DNA of 64,000 nucleotides from Eucommia ulmoides (Eukaryota > Streptophyta > Magnoliopsida > Garryales > Eucommiaceae). Shown in pieces: positions 60,141 through 64,000 of the stretch. A model generated the notes under the pieces. It was not told the DNA's origin. It saw only the letters and a list, made by a program, of their open reading frames with translations, and did not search any database. Position numbers and translations under genes: made by a program. The stretch is taken from NCBI GenBank assembly GCA_016647705.1, contig CM028328.1, forward strand, positions 44,258,647 to 44,322,646, given 5' to 3'. How positions within the stretch are numbered: the stretch's first letter is position 1; every line of letters begins with the position of its first letter.

Positions 60141-61485
60141 CTACACCGATAGACCCTTGTGGCTAAGGACTCGGGATAAAGGGATGGCCTCTCTTCTTTC
60201 GAGAATATGTGCAATTCTTCTTCAGAAACCTTTCCGTTTTATTTTGTTATAAGTAGGACTGACATAAATATATGGTATTTCTTTTAATTTTTTTAACTAA
60301 CAATTTACACTCTAACACTAACTAACCAAAACAAAAGAATTCGGTTAAGGTGTTCTTGACAAAATCAATGAGGCTATGTACATGTCATGTTGTAATTCAA
60401 TTTGTTCACAACTTAAAACTTTTAATAATAACTAATTGTTGTTGTGATTCAAGTTGTTCACAATAACCAACTAATAACTAAACATGTCTTTAACTAAAAC
60501 CAGACTAGTTTTCAATTAAAACCGACCTAGCCTTCCAGGTTTACCATAACTAGAATGAACTATGTTTGACCTGATTTTTGGTAACTATCCAAAGTACGTA
60601 AGCTACCCACATAAGGGTTTGGTTGCCAATAATAATAAAATCAGTTTCACCCTAACAGAAGTGAACTACGTAAAGACCTGATTCTCTTTAATCCAAGATA
60701 CGTAGGCAACCCACGTGCGGGTTCGGTCGCATATCCAAATAATTTAGGTTTAGTTTGTATTTCATATAGCTTGCATATTTATATTCCGGTCTCTTATAAA
60801 CTATTATTGGATTGTTGCTGCCTAGAATAGTATAGTATAGTATAGTATAATATAATATTTACTGCGTTCATTATAATAAAATCACAAAAATATTTTCGTT
60901 TCTAGTTTTAGTTGCATAATAGATAACCTTTACTGCTTACATCATGATAAAATACATAAAAAGAGGAAAAACTTTTAAAAGGGAATGATTTTTGATTAAG
61001 TAAATCAAAGAAAACTGCTTGGATATGTTTAATAGTGAATATCTATTTAGACCATGGTATCGTTTGCGGACAAGTGTCTTGGGGTGTGTAAAATCTTTCC
61101 CAAGTATAACTGACTCCCGAAATTAAAGAATATCTCTGGTACACAAACCTTTGGATGTCAAAACATGGGACATTTTAAAAAGAAAAATAAATTTTTGAAA
61201 TTTCAGTAACTTATCACACCATTTAACCCTATACTAGGCGGCGACTCCGTTTTTAACATAAAATATCAGCCCAAGAATTTTTTCAAAACCGACGCCTAGA
61301 ATGCCCTTGAAAAACCATTTTCAAGATGAATGGATTTGGCCGATTTAGAGAGGGAGGAATGAAACTTATTTCTTCTTCTTTCCGATTCTCTACTTTTTCC
61401 GCTATCAAAATTCGAGGTGCGTCACAGTGATGAATGGTGGCCACCACATATAAAGTTATTTTTTCAAAATAATTATCTTATATAT

Positions 61486-61488
<3 letters not shown>

Positions 61489-61542
<54 letters not shown>
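61489..61542. repeat. 54-base T homopolymer
   Basis: Uninterrupted T-run just after the outer LTR. It could be the tail of a reverse-strand retroposon, but no body is recognisable next to it. Confidence 0.95.
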
Positions 61543-61545
<3 letters not shown>

Positions 61546-64000
61546 CACGTTACTGCAAAGGGGATTAAGTATGTTATGAGTTTTAGACTCTCGAGAGGTT
61601 GGAAATACTTAATTTAATGTGACTGAATTTGTTTGGGCCATAGACGAGTATTTTAGTTTGCAGTGGGATATGGCCATTTTAGATAGAAATTTAATATGAT
61701 GCTCCTATATTGTTTGAAGACACTCGTCGATCACACACACCACTGTATGAAGAGAGTGTAATGCATGAGTTTAAAGAAAGAAACATTTTATGTCCATTGT
61801 GTCCGAATGAGAGATGTTGGATTATGGAGCGAGTCGGGTTGATCTGTGGAAGGTCCACATAGGCCACAAGTTCTATAAATAGTCATCATGTGATTGAGTG
61901 CGACTCTTGATCTCAAGGACATTTGAATTATATATATATATATATATGTGCATTTTTTGTAATTAACTTAAATTATTTATATTCAGGTGGACATTAGCTA
62001 ATCAATTTCTAATTGGATTTCTTAGCGTGCCCAACAACCTTTTCCATATAGAATCCAACCTTAGAACCATTTCGAACTTTGGCGATGACTAGTTTCTTTT
62101 TGGAATCATTTTTTAAAAATATTTTGGGTCACTTTTAAGATATTTAAAAATTACGTTAAAAAAAACTAAATGATCCACCACGCATATTTAAATCTAACTT
62201 TGGATGACGGATTTGTTTTATAAAAAGAAAAATCAGTGCATCTAAACCCTTTTACAAAAATATAAAAATATTTTTAAATTTTACTCGCATCTCTCAAAAA
62301 CAAAATATTTTTTTCCTTTAAAAATAAGATATTAAATTTGGGACAAAATGAACATAATAGAGGTAAAATAATAAATAATACAAGGAGTTGGAGTTCTTAG
62401 TTTTTCCTCTTCATTTTTCATCAATGGACATTATTAGGAGAGGCTTATTTTTATAGTGAGAGTTGGTTCAACTATATGGGCTGGCCCACAATAAACGTAC
62501 CTCTCACTCTAAGTTGGATAATGTGTGGGGAGACCCCACAACTAATAAAAGGCTTCTTATTAAAGCTGATATTTTGGAAGAAAAGATAAGCAATAATCAA
62601 GTGAAGAGTACCGAACATGAAACCTTCGTGGTAAAGCAAAATTAAAATTCCCTTATAGATCTTTATTTACCATTATTTCACTTTGGTCCCTATAGTTGCA
62701 ATTTAAATGCACGACATCCTGAAGTTTCGTAATTATACCACTTCAGTCCAAATCAATAACCCTATTACAATGTTGGATGATAAACCTGAACCGTCATCTG
62801 CTATGTGTCCAACTATTTTTAAGAGGACTTTAAGGAAATTACCGACATCTTCCTTTCCCTTTATAAAATTTCTATAAAAAAAAATTTATAGTCATAAATT
62901 AGACTTTTGAGTTTTTGGTCAAAAAAGAGAATCAAAGTGGGGGAAAGAAGGAAACTAAAAATATCCAAAAAGTCTCTTAAAGCCAGTTAGACCCATGAAA
63001 ATTGATCATTTTTCTTCCGAAAATCATAATGACAATAATGGCTTGAACTGCAATGGAATGATTAAGAAAGTTTAAGGTGCTACATGTTCGAATTGAAATT
63101 ATGGGGAGCAAAGTGAGATTTTGGTGAAACTTGAGGGATTGCAAAGTGTCAAAACCCTTTTTTCTTTTTCTTTTTTTTTTTCTTTTTTCTTTTTTGTGTG
63201 TGTGTGTTAAATCATTGGAACCATCAAACAAGATTCATTGGAAAGCCACTTAAGGACTAATGATTTGTTTTTTAAGAAAATTATGTTACATAGTTCAATT
63301 TATAATCTATTGTCAGATTCAAGTGTACGTTCGGGTTTTAACCTTTTGGTTTGATGGTTGAAGAATGGGCAAAACTAATAGAAGAAAATGCTAAGGTGAG
63401 AAATCACAATTCTATTCTATTTGTCTTGTATATTTGAAGAATAGAATTGCACTTATGATAATTTTCTTACAAATATTTGTACAAAAAAAATTCAAATTAA
63501 CAAAATTATAAATTAAAAAAAAAAAAAAAAAGAGTCATTTTTCTTTTTCGTTAACTTTGATTTTTCTAAAATTTATTGTAATTTTTCCTTTAGCAACTTT
63601 TTCACGCTGTAATTTCTCTCAATGATGTTTATTGTAAACTTATGTCCCTAACACTTTTTTTCCTGAAAATTTTAATATCTAACTACTTTTTCTCTCTACA
63701 TTGTTTTAACAATTAATTCATCTAATATTTTCTCTAAAACGGATCTTTCTAAATATTTATGTATTACTATATAATAATGCTCCGTTGGTCAGGTAGAAGT
63801 AAGAATGGAATCATAATTTCAATGGCATAACTATTAATATGTTTAATAAGTCATTCATGACATACGTGATTCGATAAGAGATTGGAATGGTCACGGGAAT
63901 GATGACTTCATTCTTATGTTTGGTATATATGATTAAATTTCATTCCCATTATCAACGATTTTTTATTCTCACAATATATGAAATTAAACAATTACAAGAT
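61543..64000. other. Gene-free right end
   Basis: No supported gene. Contains a TA run (about 61930-61948), a MITE-like arm (62660-62830: 'tttcactttggtccctatag', 'cacttcagtcc'), T/C-rich and GT runs (63155-63208, minus-strand frame 62977-63231 is an artefact), and at 63780-64000 a 'ctccgttggtcaggtagaagtaagaatgg' start. The last resembles the left end of a hAT/PIF-type MITE cut by the window edge. The frame 62463-62645 has no recognisable feature. Confidence 0.5.

Larger units (their letters stand above)
51396..61424 (+). mobile_element. Outer Ogre/Tat-like LTR, split by two nested solo LTRs
   Basis: The first part, 51396-52681, begins TATAGACACAACATTTTGTC (a mutated TGTAGACAC start). The second part, 56459-61424, ends 'gcgactccgtttttaacat ... 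gaggtgcgtca', the typical end of Ogre/Tat LTRs. Removing 52682-56458 (inner solo LTR plus one TSD) joins 'ggaggggagg|taatgattggtaatg' to match the inner copy's own text; removing 57372-60006 joins the rest. Reconstructed length is about 3.6 kb. Upstream lies the putative 3' region, so this may be the element's 3' LTR. TATA 'cctataaatagggg' is near 56660. No outer TSD was found. Confidence 0.8.

Noticed and set aside
61489..61542. Poly(T) as tail of a reverse-strand LINE/SINE
   Set aside because: No recognisable retroposon body or target duplication beside it.

Overview
This is a plant nuclear (eudicot-like) window. It is AT-rich, has two spliced protein genes with canonical GT/AG introns, and is otherwise packed with decayed and nested LTR retrotransposons, MITE and Helitron ends, and simple repeats. 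No rRNA, tRNA, CRISPR array or prokaryotic feature is visible. The species cannot be named from the sequence.

GENES. (1) 10661-18656, plus strand: a four-exon acyl-activating enzyme of the AAE3 / oxalate--CoA ligase type (515 aa). Its third intron is 4.8 kb because retrotransposon sequence has landed in it, and its second intron carries a Mutator-type MITE with a perfect 9-bp target duplication. (2) 27693-31309, minus strand: a three-exon beta-tubulin gene (447 aa) with the usual plant exon lengths (394, 270 and 680 nt) and a tandemly duplicated 3' UTR. Both frames are open across all exons and look functional.

LEFT PART (1-10.3 kb): the 3' half of a degenerate Ty3/gypsy element of the Tat clade. 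In order it has RT/RNase H, the extra RNase H, integrase, a tandem-repeat 3' region with hairpin-forming monomers, an antisense ORF with a putative gypsy-type transposon domain plus coiled coil, and a probable 3' LTR ending about 400 bp before the AAE3-like ATG. It is interrupted by a 1627-bp solo LTR and by a complete 407-bp TRIM element on the opposite strand.

MIDDLE (18.7-35.9 kb): a recurrent LTR-type repeat (called family R here), CCA-rich minisatellites, two Helitron 3' ends of one family, a probable copia-type LTR, the tubulin gene, and a 1-kb non-autonomous LTR element (SMART/TRIM-like) about 640 bp upstream of the tubulin ATG.

RIGHT PART (35.9-61.4 kb): a stack of nested solo LTRs with readable target-site duplications. 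There is a 2232-bp solo LTR (TSD TATTT). A 1627-bp solo LTR (TSD ACCGT) sits inside an inverted solo LTR of the same family (TSD CCTTC), which itself sits inside a family R copy. Next come chromovirus integrase remnants, then the 3' non-coding part and LTR of an Ogre/Tat-like element. That LTR is split by a solo LTR of its own family (TSD GTAAT) and by a 2630-bp copia-like solo LTR (TSD CTAAC). From 61.4 kb to the end I see no gene.

The two genes show no functional link. The main story is repeated insertion followed by LTR-LTR recombination. All boundaries and TSDs were read by eye; no alignment or database search was run.
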